A DNA stretch of 64,000 nucleotides from an uncultured Pseudodesulfovibrio sp. GTDB taxonomy: Bacteria; Desulfobacterota; Desulfovibrionia; Desulfovibrionales; Desulfovibrionaceae. The notes under the pieces are model-generated. The model was given only the letters and a program-made list of their open reading frames with translations, searched no databases and had not been told where the DNA came from. Below, piece by piece: positions 8,674 to 17,585 of the stretch. The translations under genes and the position numbers were made by a program. Every line of letters starts with the position of its first letter. Position 1 is the first letter of the stretch. The stretch is taken from assembly GCF_963664965.1 (NCBI RefSeq), contig NZ_OY761823.1, positions 3,552,001 through 3,616,000 on the forward strand, read 5' to 3'.

Positions 8674-10398
8674 ATGTTTACGATTCACTGGCGATGGTTC
8701 TGCGCCGTACTGATCGCACTGCCGCTCATGGCGGTGCTGGCTGCCGACGCTTCCGCTGCGATTGAACCGGAAAAGGCTCCGGGTAGAAAGATGGCGATTC
8801 AGGCCACCAAGGCAAAGCCCATCGTTCATACCATCACGGCAGACCACAGCAAATTCCCGCAATTGCAGTTTGATGCGGAACAAATGAAAACCATGAAGCC
8901 GGAAGAAGTCACCAAGGCGTGTCTGAGCTGCCATAATCAGGCCGCACTCCAGTTTCACAAGACCATTCACTGGACATGGCGTGACTCCGACGAAGATGGC
9001 AAGCCCCGCAAGCTCGGAAAAGGCGGAATATCCGTCAACAACTTCTGAATCAACATCCAAAGCAACGAGGCTCGTTGCACATCATGTCATGCTGGCTACG
9101 GATGGAAAGACAAGAACTTCGATTTTTCCTCACAGGAAAAGGTAGACTGTCTGGTCTGTCACGAACGGACAGGAACCTACAAGAAATTCCCTGCCGGTGC
9201 CGGATACCCCGCACCGTATATTGCGGACCCGGACAATCCGGGCAAGCAGAAGGGAAAGCTGTTCAAGGGCAACGGCAAAACCTACTTCGCTCCTGAATGG
9301 GACAAGGTCGCCCAGTCCGTTGGACGCCCCATGCGAAAGAACTGCGGCACCTGCCACTTCTTCGGCGGTGGCGGCGATGCAGTCAAGCACGGTGACCTCG
9401 ACTCATCCATGACCAAACCCGACAAGAACCTTGATGTCCACATGGGTTCCATCGAATCCGGCGGACAGAACTTCACCTGTGTGCGCTGCCACACCACACG
9501 CAACCACAACATTGCAGGCCGCATCTATGACAAGCCCGCAGCGGTGGAACGCAAGAGTCTGCTTCAGGATGACCTGGGCGACAAGATCATGTGCGAATCC
9601 TGCCACGGTGCCCAGCCGCACAGCAGCGGCGGCATGGATGCCAAGCTCAACGATCACACGGACAAGGTCGCCTGTCAGTCGTGCCATATCCCCGAGTTTG
9701 CCCGCGCACAGTCCACCAAGATGTGGTGGGACTGGTCCAAGGCCGGACAGCTCATGGACGGCAAGGCCAAGGTAAAGGGGCCGGACGGCAAGCCCATCTT
9801 CGTCAAGAAGAAGGGACAATTCGTATGGGAAAAGAACGTGGTGCCCGAATACTTCTGGTTTGACGGAACACTCAATTACGCCACCACCGAAGACCCCATC
9901 GACCCCACCGGCGAAGTCTGGCTGAACCGTCCCAACGGCTCCCGCAGCGATCCGAACTCCCGCATCATGCCGTTCAAGGTTCACCGGGGCAAGACGCCGT
10001 ACGACGTGACCAACAAAACCATGCTCATCACGCATCTCTTCCCCAAGAACAAGAAGGATATGGATGCCTACTGGAAGAGCTTCGACTGGCAAAAGGCCAA
10101 TGCCTCCGGCATGAAGTACGCCGGACAGCCCTACAGCGGTGAATACGGCTTTGCCGACACCACGTATGTCTTCCCCACCACGCACATGGTCGCACCGAAG
10201 GAAAACGCCCTCGACTGCGCCCAGTGTCACAGCAAGGACAGCCGCCTGAAGAACCTGACAGGCTTCTACATGCCCGCCAGAGACTCCTTCAAGGTCGTTG
10301 ACGCTGCGGGCTGGTTCGGTGCCGCAGGCGCATTGATAGCAGTCCTCATCCACGGCATCATGCGCTTTTTCGCCGGTCTCAGCAGGAAGGAGGACTAG
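8674..10398 (+). CDS. octahaem cytochrome c, tetrathionate reductase family, probable selenoprotein (in-frame TGA at 9046-9048)
   Basis: Read through one TGA, this frame encodes 574 residues with a Sec signal peptide (cleavage near residue 28), exactly eight CXXCH haem motifs (C83, C135, C159, C224, C269, C307, C334, C515) and a C-terminal membrane helix (about 546-566). That is the pattern of the octahaem tetrathionate reductase (OTR) family of periplasmic cytochromes, here membrane-tethered. TGA is codon 125, in the context VNNF-TGA-INIQSNEARC. OTR relatives have Cys after NNF, and in Shewanella OTR, as I recall, this Asn and Cys line the active-site haem. A hairpin fitting a bacterial SECIS follows (9062-9078). 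Frame and motifs continue undisturbed on both sides, which argues against a decayed gene. ATG 8674 has AAGGAGG at 6-bp spacing. The cytochrome b gene follows 2 bp downstream. Substrate (tetrathionate, nitrite, hydroxylamine or another sulfur/nitrogen oxide) is unknown. Confidence 0.85.
9046..9078 (+). promoter_or_regulatory. UGA codon plus candidate bacterial SECIS hairpin
   Basis: TGA at 9046-9048 is followed by a perfect 7-bp hairpin: GCAACGA (9062-9068), loop GGC (9069-9071), TCGTTGC (9072-9078). The loop starts 20 nt after the UGA and begins with GG. Bacterial SECIS elements recognised by SelB usually have the loop about 16-37 nt after UGA with a G in its first two positions. It lies inside the coding sequence, as bacterial SECIS elements do. 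Confidence 0.75.
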
Positions 10399-10400
10399 CC

Positions 10401-11054
10401 ATGACTGAACACAAAATGCAAAAGATCTACCTCTACTCCAAGTTCGAACGCTTCTGGCACTGGTTCCAGGCCGTGATGATCATCCTGCTCCTGGCCACGG
10501 GCTTCGAAGTCCACGGCTCCCTTGAACTGTTCGGGTTCATGAAGGCAGTCGATCTGCACAACATTCTGGGCCTGACATGGCTCGGCATGTTCTTCTTCTT
10601 TGCCTTCTGGATGTTCGTCACGCACGAATACAAACAATACATCCCGACGACGAAGAAACTCTTCGAAGTGCTCAGCTACTATTCCTCCGGCATCTTCAAG
10701 GGTGAACCCCATCCGGTCAACAAGAGCAAGAATGCCAAGCATAACCCCATGCAGCGCCTGACCTATCTGTCGCTGACAGCCATCCTGCTGCCGTTCCAGA
10801 TGATTACCGGCTTCCTGTACTGGGGGTACAACGAATGGACGGAATGGGGACTCTCCTTCCTCAATCTGGAGATCGTCGCCCTGCTCCACCTCATCGGCGG
10901 ATTCTCCATTCTCATCTTCCTCATCATCCACGTCTACATGACCACCACGGGCCATACGGTAACGGCCCATATCGCGGCCATGTTCTCCGGGTGGGAAGAA
11001 GTACCCGAGGAAGAAGAAGTCGCAGAATGGGAGAGAAAGGTGGAACGCCACTAG
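10401..11054 (+). CDS. membrane di-haem cytochrome b subunit
   Basis: A 217-residue integral membrane protein of the thiosulfate-reductase/Ni-Fe-hydrogenase cytochrome b type. Helices lie at about residues 16-38, 50-72, 115-140 and 155-180. Histidines sit in helices at FWHWF, DLHNILG and LLHLIGG/IIHVYM and can ligate two b haems. A GGAGG site precedes the ATG. It begins 2 bp after the octahaem cytochrome, so it probably passes electrons between menaquinol and that cytochrome. A terminator follows at 11078-11112. Confidence 0.88.
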   Translation: MTEHKMQKIYLYSKFERFWHWFQAVMIILLLATGFEVHGSLELFGFMKAVDLHNILGLTWLGMFFFFAFWMFVTHEYKQYIPTTKKLFEVLSYYSSGIFKGEPHPVNKSKNAKHNPMQRLTYLSLTAILLPFQMITGFLYWGYNEWTEWGLSFLNLEIVALLHLIGGFSILIFLIIHVYMTTTGHTVTAHIAAMFSGWEEVPEEEEVAEWERKVERH

Positions 11055-11077
11055 GCAATCACAAAGCACCAACCATG

Positions 11078-11112
11078 AAAAAGGGGAGCACCATTCGGCG
11101 CTCCCCTTTTTG
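11078..11112. terminator. bidirectional terminator between cytochrome operon and chemoreceptor
   Basis: AAAAAGGGGAGC (11078-11089) pairs with GCTCCCCTTTTT (11100-11111). The A-run and T-run allow termination on both strands, serving cytochrome b (+) and the chemoreceptor (-). Confidence 0.85.
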
Positions 11113-11130
11113 TTTATCGGAATTTCCCTG

Positions 11131-13077
11131 CTAGAACTTTTGGAACTCGTCCCCGTTATCACCGAGATCAGGACTGACTGCTGACTGAAGGGCAGGAGCA
11201 GCCCTTCGAGCCACAGTCACCCGTGCAGGAGCAGCCCCGCCGCTGTTACCTATATTAAAAAAGGCCACAGTGTTCTTGAGGTGATCTGCCTGCTCGGCAA
11301 GTTGCTCGGATGTCGAAGACATCTCCTCAGATGAAGATGCAATCTGCTGAATAACCTGATCCAACTGATGAATAGCCGTATTCACACCATCTGCACCGGC
11401 TTTCTGCTCACCGCTTGCAGCAGCGATCTCCTGAATGAGTTCGGCAGTATGCTTGATGTCCGGAACCATCTTGTCGAGCATCTGTCCGGCCTCTTCGGCT
11501 ACCTGCACACTCGTGCCGGAGAGTTCACTGATTTCTGCGGCAGCAATACCCGACCGTTCAGCGAGCTTGCGCACCTCAGCGGCAACAACGGCAAACCCCT
11601 TGCCGTGTTCACCGGCACGGGCTGCCTCAATTGCCGCATTCAGCGCCAGCAGGTTGGTCTGACGGGCAATCTCTTCAACTACGGATATCTTGTCTGCAAT
11701 CTCGCGCATGGCTTCGAGAGTCTGTGCCACGGACTTGCCGCCCTGCTCAGCATCCCCAGCCGATCGCAAAGCGATCCGTTCGGTTTCCTTCGCATTCTCT
11801 GTACTCTGAGCAATGTTGGCAAGCATCTGTTCCATGGATGCAGCCACTTCTTCAACATTGGAGGCCTGCTCCGTGGCCCCTTGCGAAAGAGCTTCCGCTG
11901 TGGAAGACAATTCCTGCGAACCAGTGGCAACCACTTCGACGGAACTGCGGACTTCACTGACGACATCACGCAACTTTCCCCCCATGCCGGTCAGGTCATT
12001 GGCGAGTTGTGCCACCTCGTCCTTGCCGGCGACGTCGATGGACGCCATCAGGTTGCCGGACGCCACTTCACGAACAAAACCACCACTCTTGATGATCGGT
12101 GCCGTCATGGAGTGAGCGAGCCGCCATCCGCCGAGTCCGAACAGCACGGCAATAACCAGACCGATCAGGATCGTCTGCATAATGGCAGCATTGGACGAAG
12201 CCACTATCTCCGCACGTTCGATGAGTGCAATATATTTCCAGCCGGTGGCCGGAGAAACATACACACTGGCGTACATATCCTTTCCACCTATATCGAGGTC
12301 CTCCAACAGGCCGCTCGAGGTGCTGCCCATAACAGCGTAGGCTTTGGACAGCTCGTTCAGCTTCTTGAAAACAAAGTCATCATGATGCGGATCAGCGAGC
12401 ACTGTCCCATCATCCTGAACGATCATGATGTAACCGCTTTTGCCGATCTTGATGCTTGAGGCGATTTCAGTAAGCTTGCCAAGCGAAATGTCAGCAGCAG
12501 CCACACCGACTACCTGCCCTGCGTCATTCCTGACCTTGGTCACCATACCGATATTGGGAACACCTTCCGTGGTGATGTACGCACTCAGAAGAGTTGTTTC
12601 ATCGGGAGAATTCATTCCTTGGGAATACCACGGGCGTTTACGCGGATCGTACCCGGAACTCATAGACTCATCTGGAGCCTGCGTGTAGCCGCCGTCTTTG
12701 AGTCCGCAGTAGACATACGCAAATTCAGGGTGGCTCTTCAGCAGCAGTCTGAAGGTATTGAAGGCGATTCGCTCCTTAGCATCCATATCCGCATGTTCAA
12801 TTGAATGCTTGCCTGCCGGAAGATCCATATATTTACGCCAATAGCCCTCCCCTTCTTTCACCGACGGAAGCGAGGCGACATACTTGGTGATATCTGCCGG
12901 CCCTTTAAGCAATTGATTGACAAAGCCGTCAATTCGCTGCAACTGCTCCTGCGAAGACATCTCGAAGAGATCCGTGACTGTACCAGTCACCTGTACGGAC
13001 ACAGCAACAGAAATAACAGCAACAGCCAGTACGACCGGCATAACAATCGATAAGATGAATTTTGTCTGAACCTTCAT
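11131..13077 (-). CDS. methyl-accepting chemotaxis protein with Cache sensor
   Basis: A 648-residue transmembrane chemoreceptor. TM1 is near residues 5-30, then a periplasmic double-Cache sensor ([15 protein letters not shown] is a typical dCache signature), TM2, HAMP, and the cytoplasmic signalling domain with the hairpin tip [22 protein letters not shown]. The C-terminus ends DEFQKF, a possible CheR/CheB tether pentapeptide. I start at ATG 13077 because a G-rich ribosome site (AGGGGG) precedes it; an in-frame upstream ATG at 13119 has none and would disrupt the signal anchor. dCache receptors bind small molecules such as amino acids or carboxylates; the ligand is unknown. Confidence 0.92.
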   Translation of the reverse strand: MKVQTKFILSIVMPVVLAVAVISVAVSVQVTGTVTDLFEMSSQEQLQRIDGFVNQLLKGPADITKYVASLPSVKEGEGYWRKYMDLPAGKHSIEHADMDAKERIAFNTFRLLLKSHPEFAYVYCGLKDGGYTQAPDESMSSGYDPRKRPWYSQGMNSPDETTLLSAYITTEGVPNIGMVTKVRNDAGQVVGVAAADISLGKLTEIASSIKIGKSGYIMIVQDDGTVLADPHHDDFVFKKLNELSKAYAVMGSTSSGLLEDLDIGGKDMYASVYVSPATGWKYIALIERAEIVASSNAAIMQTILIGLVIAVLFGLGGWRLAHSMTAPIIKSGGFVREVASGNLMASIDVAGKDEVAQLANDLTGMGGKLRDVVSEVRSSVEVVATGSQELSSTAEALSQGATEQASNVEEVAASMEQMLANIAQSTENAKETERIALRSAGDAEQGGKSVAQTLEAMREIADKISVVEEIARQTNLLALNAAIEAARAGEHGKGFAVVAAEVRKLAERSGIAAAEISELSGTSVQVAEEAGQMLDKMVPDIKHTAELIQEIAAASGEQKAGADGVNTAIHQLDQVIQQIASSSEEMSSTSEQLAEQADHLKNTVAFFNIGNSGGAAPARVTVARRAAPALQSAVSPDLGDNGDEFQKF

Positions 13078-13176
13078 TTCGCCCCCTTTTCGACATAGAT
13101 AGACAAACCATCCCAACAATTCTATTTTTATTCAATTATAACTAATTCTTCTTATCAATACCCGTACCCGGCAAAA

Positions 13177-13214
13177 AAAAGACACCGTCAGTAATCAAAC
13201 TGCCGGTGTCTTTT
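13177..13214 (-). terminator. terminator of the EamA-YitT-TSCPD operon
   Basis: On the minus strand AAAAGACACCGG...CGGTGTCTTTTTTTT forms a stem (arms 13204-13214 and 13177-13187) followed by a T-run, just after the stop of the TSCPD gene. Confidence 0.8.
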
Positions 13215-13234
13215 CTCCGAAATTCAAGACTCGA

Positions 13235-13546
13235 CTATTCTTCCTCTAGATACTCTTCCAGCCCTTTGCAAAGCTGGTCCGCACAGGAAGTGCTTTTCTT
13301 GCCGCAGGTAAGCCCTTTCAATGTCTTGAGGACCTGCTTCACAGGCATGCCTTCGACAAGCGCCGAAATGGCCTTGAGATTGCCGTCACAACCGCCGGTA
13401 AAGCTGACGCGGGTCAGACGATTGTCCTCCACTGCGAAACGAATGAGTTTGGCACAGACCCCTTTGGGAACAAACAGTTCGGTATCCTCGTCTGCGGGGA
13501 TGGTCAGTGGGGCCAGAGGTTCAATTTGAAATACGCTGTTATCCAT
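13235..13546 (-). CDS. TSCPD-domain protein (TIGR03905-like)
   Basis: A 103-residue protein matching a small uncharacterised family related to the C-terminal TSCPD domain of some ribonucleotide reductases. The core reads VSFTGGCDGNLKAISALVEG, then GLTCGKKSTSCADQL, giving three conserved cysteines that could bind metal or take part in thiol chemistry. It is 23 bp downstream of the YitT gene and followed by a terminator, so it is the last gene of an operon starting with EamA. Function is unknown; its inclusion in a putative sigma-54 regulon is inferred from promoter position. Confidence 0.75.
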   Translation of the reverse strand: MDNSVFQIEPLAPLTIPADEDTELFVPKGVCAKLIRFAVEDNRLTRVSFTGGCDGNLKAISALVEGMPVKQVLKTLKGLTCGKKSTSCADQLCKGLEEYLEEE

Positions 13547-13569
13547 GTCTGCCTTGCCTGAAGTATGAG

Positions 13570-14433
13570 TTAGTAATCCTTGCGTCGGGCAAAACTGCCA
13601 CCCATGACGCTGAATGTATTTTCCACCACGAAAATAGCTTCGGGATCGATATCGAAAACGATCTGCTCAAGAGAGCGGAGACGGAGATTGTCGGTGACGG
13701 AAAAGACCATGTCCAGATCATCACCGGTATACCCGCCCTTTCCGGGAAAAATCGTGGCATGCATCTTTCGCACGGAAGTGATTTCCCGCACCAGATCTGC
13801 GCCCTTCTTTGTAATGATACGCACGGCCTTGCGCTGGTTGAACAGCGAAAGGACGTACTCCGTCAGCACGGAACTGATGAACAGCATCACCAGTGAAGCG
13901 ATAATCTTGTCCGGGGTATACCGGCTGAGGGCGAACACCATGACCAGGGCGTTGACCGCAAAATAAAACACGCCGAAACGCACGCCATATTTGCGGTTGA
14001 GAATGACCGCGACCACGTCGAGTCCGCCACCGCCGCCATAGGAACGGAGAATGATCCCCCCTCCTGCGCCCATGAGCGCACCTGCCACAATAGCCGCATA
14101 CATCTCGTTACGAATGCCCATGTCGAGATGAACATAGGAAGTCATCAACGTGACCATGCTCATCGTGAACAGATTCAGGAAAAAGAAACGGCGGCTCACG
14201 CCTTTCCATGCAACCAGGAACAGCGGTATATTGAGCAACAGATACCACTTGGACAGCGACATTTCGGGTTCAAGCGTATGCACCACGACGGACAGCCCGT
14301 AAAGGGCTCCCGGTACAAAGTCATGATGCGCCGCGACACCGTTGTAGCCGATGATGAAAACAAAAGCGCCAATCACCAGCAACAGCAGATTCCACATGAG
14401 TGAATCAGAGAGTGACCTTAGACGGTTCTCCAT
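13570..14433 (-). CDS. YitT family membrane protein (DUF161 + DUF2179)
   Basis: A 287-residue protein. The N-terminal half has five or six membrane helices with the glycine-rich family motif SYGGGGGLDVVA; the C-terminal soluble part (about 205-287) matches the DUF2179 ACT-like domain (RIITKKGADLVREITS...). I place the start at ATG 14433, which follows AGGAGG at 9 bp; the frame stays open to 14502 with no other good site. It overlaps the end of the EamA gene by 29 bp, so the two are translationally coupled. Family members are suspected transporters; no substrate is established. Confidence 0.85.
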   Translation of the reverse strand: MENRLRSLSDSLMWNLLLLVIGAFVFIIGYNGVAAHHDFVPGALYGLSVVVHTLEPEMSLSKWYLLLNIPLFLVAWKGVSRRFFFLNLFTMSMVTLMTSYVHLDMGIRNEMYAAIVAGALMGAGGGIILRSYGGGGGLDVVAVILNRKYGVRFGVFYFAVNALVMVFALSRYTPDKIIASLVMLFISSVLTEYVLSLFNQRKAVRIITKKGADLVREITSVRKMHATIFPGKGGYTGDDLDMVFSVTDNLRLRSLEQIVFDIDPEAIFVVENTFSVMGGSFARRKDY

Positions 14434-15370
14434 AATTATCGGCCTCCTGCCTCCTCGATTTCGGGGAGCCACCATATAGCGCAAAAAGGATGCCCGCAAC
14501 AATAATCAGGCCGCTGAGAACCTGATTCTGATTCACGGGTTCATCGATCACGAACCAGGCGATAAGCGCACTGACCGGAGGCAGGGTATAATAAAAAAGC
14601 ATGGCCTTGGGTGCACCGATAACCTGTACGGCGGCGTTCCAGAAAAGGTAACAGAGAATGGACGCGAAAACAGCGAGATAGAACAGCGACCACATCAGGG
14701 TCGGCGTGAATTCAGGCAGGACGATGTGACCGCCGGTTTCCCACAGATACAGCGGGATAATGTAAAAAGTGCCAAAAAGACAAAGCGACATGACCAGTGC
14801 AGTCTGGCTGATCTTTCCGGCAATCTTGCTCACGGTAGTGTTGTAAATCGCGGACATCATGGCTGTGCTCAGAATAAGCAGGTCCCCTTGGGCGAAACGC
14901 ATTTCAAGAAGACGGCTCAAGTTGCCGTCAGTCACGAGCATCACAATGCCAAAGGTACTGAGTGCAATCCCCATATACATGCGCTGGCTGACCTTCTCCT
15001 TGAAGATAAACTGGGCGATAAGCGTTGTCAGCAGTGGAGAAAGCGTGGAGATCAAAGACATGTTCAGCGCTTCGGAAGTCCGGCCGGCCATAAAAACCAC
15101 GGTGTCGTAGAGAGAAATGCCGGTCAACGCGATGAGCGTCATGACCTTCCAATGCCGGAAGATTACACGGCGCTCCCGCCAGAATGCACGAAAACCGAAC
15201 GGCAGGAAAACAAGTGTCGCGCACACCCACCTGAGCAGGTTGAGAGTGGCAGGGTCAATGGAATCGGCAAGACCGCGTGCGGCTACGAAATTGCCGCTCC
15301 AGTTGAGAATGCCGAGGACGATGAAAACATAGCCAGCCGTTTTTGTCTGCTTGAAGGAATTCCAGTTCAT
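14405..15370 (-). CDS. EamA-family (DMT) transporter
   Basis: A 321-residue inner-membrane protein with ten predicted helices in two EamA repeats, ending each half with the family's helix-loop patterns (LNLLRWVCATLVFLPF; YTLPPVSALIAWFVIDEPV). Such proteins usually export or exchange small metabolites. It starts at ATG 15370 after AAGGA and is the first gene of a minus-strand operon (EamA, YitT, TSCPD). A candidate sigma-54 promoter lies 370 bp upstream at 15741-15756, with activator sites beyond it. The long leader between them is structured. A second EamA gene occurs at 17863-18867. Confidence 0.85.
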   Translation of the reverse strand: MNWNSFKQTKTAGYVFIVLGILNWSGNFVAARGLADSIDPATLNLLRWVCATLVFLPFGFRAFWRERRVIFRHWKVMTLIALTGISLYDTVVFMAGRTSEALNMSLISTLSPLLTTLIAQFIFKEKVSQRMYMGIALSTFGIVMLVTDGNLSRLLEMRFAQGDLLILSTAMMSAIYNTTVSKIAGKISQTALVMSLCLFGTFYIIPLYLWETGGHIVLPEFTPTLMWSLFYLAVFASILCYLFWNAAVQVIGAPKAMLFYYTLPPVSALIAWFVIDEPVNQNQVLSGLIIVAGILFALYGGSPKSRRQEADNYGEPSKVTL

Positions 15371-15392
15371 TTCTCTAATCCTTGAAATATAT

Positions 15393-15730
15393 GGTCTGCT
15401 TGGCAGGAGCGGCCAAGCAGACCAAACCCTCGCGAGGAAAATAATTTCAAAATTTCCAAGAGAAGGACGTCGGTTATTTATTCGATGTTTGCCGGCATGC
15501 CCTTGGGAAAGGAGGAGAACACGGATGATGGGAGTTTTTTCGGAGATCTATCGTCTTTCGCTCACGAAAGAGGCAATGGAGGCTGATAGATTTATGGCAA
15601 TGGTTTCCTAAAAAAACTTCCGCGCATACCTGTGTTGGGAGGAGGCTGCAACAGGCACTCCGCCCTTCCCAAGAGCCTTTATTCGAATCTGCGGGCAATG
15701 CAGGATTTCGATATCCGGACAGCACAATCA
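15393..15730 (-). ncRNA. long structured 5' leader (or small RNA) downstream of the sigma-54 promoter
   Basis: This gene-free stretch would be the 5' UTR made from the promoter at 15741-15756. It can fold: minus-strand ATCTATC...GATAGAT encloses CTTTCG-TGAG-CGAAAG; TCGAAATCCTGC...GCAGATTCGA forms an imperfect stem; and a perfect 12-bp stem (15393-15404 with 15411-15422) lies just before the EamA ribosome site. No convincing ORF was seen; an 83-codon frame at 15474-15725 lacks family features. Whether it is a riboregulator or a separate RNA cannot be told by eye. Confidence 0.4.
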
Positions 15731-15740
15731 GCGCCCCTAA

Positions 15741-15756
15741 AGCACAGGGCGTGCCA
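15741..15756 (-). promoter_or_regulatory. sigma-54 promoter (-24/-12) for the EamA-YitT-TSCPD operon
   Basis: Minus-strand TGGCACGCCCTGTGCT matches the consensus TGGCACG-N4-TTGCW at all key positions, with GG and GC ten bases apart. Activator-type palindromes lie 65-185 bp upstream (15821-15926). The adjacent gene at 15946 encodes a sigma-54 activator. Confidence 0.7.
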
Positions 15757-15810
15757 ACCGAGTAACCACTTGATTTACAAGGATTAATTTAACAGAAACC
15801 CAAGAAAACA

Positions 15811-15845
15811 AAAAAGCAGGGCGACAATCATGTCGCCCTGCTTTT
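15811..15845. terminator. terminator hairpin of the activator gene, also an activator-site palindrome
   Basis: A perfect 15-bp stem (15812-15826 with 15831-15845) with loop ATCA is flanked by A- and T-runs, so it can terminate the minus-strand activator transcript. Its centre, GCGACA-ATCA-TGTCGC (15821-15836), is also a perfect copy of the palindrome found near both sigma-54 promoters, about 70 bp upstream of the promoter at 15741. Confidence 0.75.
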
Positions 15846-15890
15846 ACTACTACTCTTTAAGTTGCTTATTTTAAATACTTTTTAACCAAA

Positions 15891-15926
15891 GACGACACCC
15901 CTGTCGTCGCACGACATTGCTGTCGC
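15891..15926. promoter_or_regulatory. two tandem activator-site palindromes
   Basis: GACGACA-CCCC-TGTCGTC (15891-15908) and ACGACA-TTGC-TGTCGC (15911-15926) match the consensus RCGACA-N4-TGTCGY. They lie between the activator's stop codon and its terminator, 135-185 bp upstream of the sigma-54 promoter at 15741-15756, a usual distance for enhancer-bound activators. Confidence 0.65.
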
Positions 15927-15945
15927 AAAAAAGAACTTGTGCTCC

Positions 15946-17415
15946 TTAAATTCCGTGCTTCTTGAGTTTCCTCTGCATGGTTCGCATATTCAGGCCCAAG
16001 TCTTTGGCAGTAATTCCCTTTTTCCAATGATTGCGTTCCAGCGCCTTGAGCATCATATGCCGCTCGACAATATCCATGGCTTCACTCAGGCTGGCGCACT
16101 CTGTCGCCGCTTCGATCGCCTCATCAAGGTCATGCGTCGAATCCGCAGATTGAATACCGAAATCACTGAACACCATCTCCCCGAAGGTAAGATACCGCTC
16201 AAGCACATTCTGCAATTCCCGCACGTTACCCGGCCACGGATGCCGGTCAAAGGCTGCCCTGATTTTACCGGGGATCGTCGGAATTGATGCCCCCGGACCG
16301 AGAAAGCGACCCATGAATTCCGTACACAGAAGAGAAAAATCCTCGCCTCTCTCGCGCAGAGGAGGAATGCGAATGGGAAGTACGTGCAGCCGGAAGAAAA
16401 AGTCGGACCGCATCTTGCCTTCCTTGACCATTTCATTCAGGTCGCGGTTGGTAGCGGCAATAAGTCTGAAATTTGATGAGCGAGGCGTATTGCCGCCCAC
16501 AGGAGTGTACAACTTGCTCTCAAGCGCACGCAGCAGCTTGACCTGTAGCGAATGATCGATCTCACCGACTTCGTCAAGAAACAGGGTACCGCCGTCCGCT
16601 GCGGCAAGATACCCCTCACGATCTCGTACCGCGCCGGAAAAGGCCCCCTTCTTGTGCCCGAAGAATTCGCTCTCCATCAGGTTGGCAGGAATGGCACCGC
16701 AGTTCACCGGGACGTACGGCCCGTGAGAACCAGCCTGTTCATGAATGGTCTGAGCAACAAGATCCTTACCGGTGCCGGTCTCGCCGAGGATGATGACGTT
16801 GGCATCGCTCTTGGACGCCTTGATGATGAGTTTGAAAACCTCACGCATCCCCTGACTCTTTCCGATGATGCTGCCGAATCGATAACGATCCCCCAGTGAT
16901 CCCTGAAGCTTCTGATTCTCCTGAACCAGCTCATATTCGCGAAGCTTCTGGGCACTGATATCAATCATGATGCCTTCAAGGTGTGTCGGCCTGTCGAACT
17001 CATCATAAACACACTCACCCTGATCCCAGACCCACTTGCGGCTGTCGTCATCAAGGCAGACCCGATAATGAAGCTTGTAAGGGCGACGTCCTACAATGGC
17101 AGCCTGCTGTTCCCGGTGCATGAATGCGAGATCATCAGGATGCGCCAGTGTCTCCATGACATTGGTGTGCTGGTCAGTGAAAAATTCCGGCGCAACCCCA
17201 AAGAGGTCAACACTGCCACGGCTGACAAATTCCAAAGTGGGACGCAAATTATCGTCAAGTGAGCAACGATACGCCACACCGGGCAGGTTGTTGAGCAGGC
17301 GAGTCAACTGACGCTGCCCATTCTGATACAGCTGCTGCGTTCCTTCGAACGATCCAAGCTGCGCCTTCAAGATCTGACAATGACGAACCAATTCTTCATA
17401 GGTCGGCTTGCTCAT
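15946..17415 (-). CDS. sigma-54-dependent transcriptional activator with PAS sensor
   Basis: A 489-residue bacterial enhancer-binding protein. A short N-terminal coiled region is followed by a PAS domain (about residues 33-165), then the AAA+ core from about 180: Walker A GETGTGKD, the sigma-54 contact loop as GAFSGA (usual form GAFTGA), Walker [14 protein letters not shown], and the arginine-finger region. A Fis-type helix-turn-helix ends the protein ([20 protein letters not shown]). There is no phosphoacceptor receiver domain, so PAS ligand or redox state probably controls it. Three copies of an RCGACA-N4-TGTCGY palindrome lie just beyond its 3' end, two near its start, and two beside the BCCT operon promoter; it is the obvious candidate to bind them. 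Confidence 0.92.
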   Translation of the reverse strand: MSKPTYEELVRHCQILKAQLGSFEGTQQLYQNGQRQLTRLLNNLPGVAYRCSLDDNLRPTLEFVSRGSVDLFGVAPEFFTDQHTNVMETLAHPDDLAFMHREQQAAIVGRRPYKLHYRVCLDDDSRKWVWDQGECVYDEFDRPTHLEGIMIDISAQKLREYELVQENQKLQGSLGDRYRFGSIIGKSQGMREVFKLIIKASKSDANVIILGETGTGKDLVAQTIHEQAGSHGPYVPVNCGAIPANLMESEFFGHKKGAFSGAVRDREGYLAAADGGTLFLDEVGEIDHSLQVKLLRALESKLYTPVGGNTPRSSNFRLIAATNRDLNEMVKEGKMRSDFFFRLHVLPIRIPPLRERGEDFSLLCTEFMGRFLGPGASIPTIPGKIRAAFDRHPWPGNVRELQNVLERYLTFGEMVFSDFGIQSADSTHDLDEAIEAATECASLSEAMDIVERHMMLKALERNHWKKGITAKDLGLNMRTMQRKLKKHGI

Positions 17416-17451
17416 CCCTACCCCCTGTTTGCAAAAAATAACCGCGCCACC

Positions 17452-17490
17452 GCGACAGTGATGTCGTGATCGACGCGACGTTTATGTCTT
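17452..17490. promoter_or_regulatory. activator-site palindromes upstream of the activator gene
   Basis: GCGACA-GTGA-TGTCGT (17452-17467) and a weaker GCGACG-TTTA-TGTCTT (17475-17490) match the RCGACA-N4-TGTCGY pattern 37-75 bp upstream of the activator start codon. This suggests autoregulation, possibly repression because the sites are so close to the start. Confidence 0.55.
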
Positions 17491-17544
17491 CACGACAAAT
17501 AACGCAAGATTTTTTTCATATTCACCAATTGGCACCCATGCGGA

Positions 17545-17581
17545 AAGGCAGGCAGAAGCGATATCCGCTTCTGCCTGCCTT
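17545..17581 (-). terminator. terminator ending the BCCT-sulfur-relay gene block
   Basis: A perfect 16-bp stem, AAGGCAGGCAGAAGCG (17545-17560) with 17566-17581, loop ATATC, lies 4 bp after the stop of the small gene at 17586. The U-run is short, so it may work with Rho or as an RNA end protector. Confidence 0.7.
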
Positions 17582-17585
17582 GTTC

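Noticed and set aside
8644-9048. Short separate gene or pseudogene ending at TGA 9046-9048
   Set aside because: The frame and haem motifs continue without a break after the TGA, and a SECIS-like hairpin follows; the start at 8644 is TTG without a ribosome site.
9331-10398. Independent cytochrome gene starting at ATG 9331
   Set aside because: No signal peptide or ribosome site at this ATG, and three haem motifs lie upstream in the same frame.
15474-15725. 83-codon minus-strand ORF
   Set aside because: No ribosome site, no family features; overlaps the structured leader.
15653-15754. 6S RNA or tRNA-like fold (GGCAC...GTGCC closing stem, TTCGAAT loop)
   Set aside because: The closing stem overlaps the sigma-54 promoter, and the pattern does not fit 6S or tRNA consensus well enough; treated as part of the promoter and leader.
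17430-17451. Minus-strand GGTTATTTTTTGC as a sigma-54 promoter for the activator gene
   Set aside because: GG and GC are nine rather than ten bases apart, so I did not list it as a feature.
17521-17545. TTGGCACCCATGC as a sigma-54 promoter upstream of the activator
   Set aside because: It lies on the plus strand with GG-GC spacing too short, and points away from the gene.
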